Shown here piece after piece: positions 5,780 to 5,905 of a stretch of DNA of 5,905 nt; within the stretch, counting starts at the first letter, position 1, and every line of letters starts with the position of its first letter. The notes beneath the pieces are model-generated. The model had not been told where the DNA came from, searched no databases, and saw only the letters and a program-made list of their open reading frames with translations. The translations under genes were made by a program, and so were the position numbers. The DNA is from JBLHGU01 sp047615875 (lineage in GTDB: Bacteria; Pseudomonadota; Gammaproteobacteria; Arenicellales; CAJQKF01): contig JBLHGU010000289.1 in the NCBI GenBank assembly GCA_047615875.1, positions 1-5,905 on the forward strand, written 5' to 3'.

Positions 5780-5905
5780 GGTGTCTACGTCGATGTCGCG
5801 GATGGATTGAGCCCGCAGTTTCGTTGGGTGAAGGCGCCTACAAGTGCCGAGCTGAACCACCTGACGCACACCATCGCGCGGCGCGTTGGTCGTTTCCTGG
5901 AGCGC
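5780..5905 (+). pseudogene. IS91-family transposase fragment, 5'-truncated, continuing past the window
   Basis: From about 5780 the plus frame reads GVYVDVADGLSPQFRWVKAP then TSAELNHLTHTIARRVGRFLER to the window edge. This matches the middle of IS91-type (Y2, HUH rolling-circle) transposases, where a segment like DGVYV, FRWVKAPT, then LTHTIA and VGRFLERQG is usual. The expected upstream part (zinc-binding N-terminus and the stretch ending in FHMLFLDGVYV) is absent. The sequence before 5780 does not resemble it, although the frame stays open back to an ATG at 5723. The catalytic tyrosines would lie further upstream or downstream and are not visible. The 3' part may be intact beyond the window. 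Confidence 0.7.

Noticed and set aside
1..5905. CRISPR arrays, tRNA or rRNA genes
   Set aside because: No regularly spaced repeats and no cloverleaf or rRNA-like sequence were seen on either strand.

Overview
The window looks like an accessory, mobile-element-rich stretch of a proteobacterial genome. Gammaproteobacteria is the best guess, from the transposase types and the NtrB-like kinase, but nothing here fixes the genus. Base composition changes abruptly. The left and middle parts (about 1-4830) are AT-rich to balanced, while the right part (about 4990-5905) is clearly GC-rich, so at least two sources of DNA seem to be joined.

Left part (1-645): no intact gene. The minus strand carries two open stretches that read like decayed coding sequence. 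One (268-638) has a frameshift and stops 8 bases short of an insertion sequence. The other (1-183) runs out of the window. Neither is recognised.

Insertion sequence (646-2030): about 1.39 kb, with one full-length DDE transposase on the minus strand (residues D197, D257 and E293, DD35E spacing, counted from the longest start). Its ends share a TTCAGACTCATTT-type repeat, present once at the left end and twice in tandem at the right end. I see no target duplication. The interval 2031-2535 has no confident gene, only a 29-codon ORF with a good ribosome binding site and a broken minus-strand frame.

Signalling module (2536-4809): a small exported protein of unknown family is followed at once by a complete membrane histidine kinase (two membrane segments, periplasmic domain with two Cys, PAS, HisKA, HATPase_c). 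The two are probably one operon. The exported protein may feed the kinase, but that is inference. No response regulator is in the window.

Right part (4831-5905): 21 bases after the kinase lies a 158-bp deletion derivative of an ISL3-family element, with both terminal inverted repeats and only the first about 19 codons of its transposase. Its right end forms the end of an unrecognised GC-rich gene on the minus strand (4952-5665), whose last residues and stop codon come from the element. At the right edge an N-terminally truncated IS91-type transposase begins in mid-protein and continues out of the window.

Overall: a two-gene sensor cassette bracketed by an intact IS, an ISL3 remnant and an IS91-type fragment. 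Apart from the kinase pair, the genes do not appear to work together.
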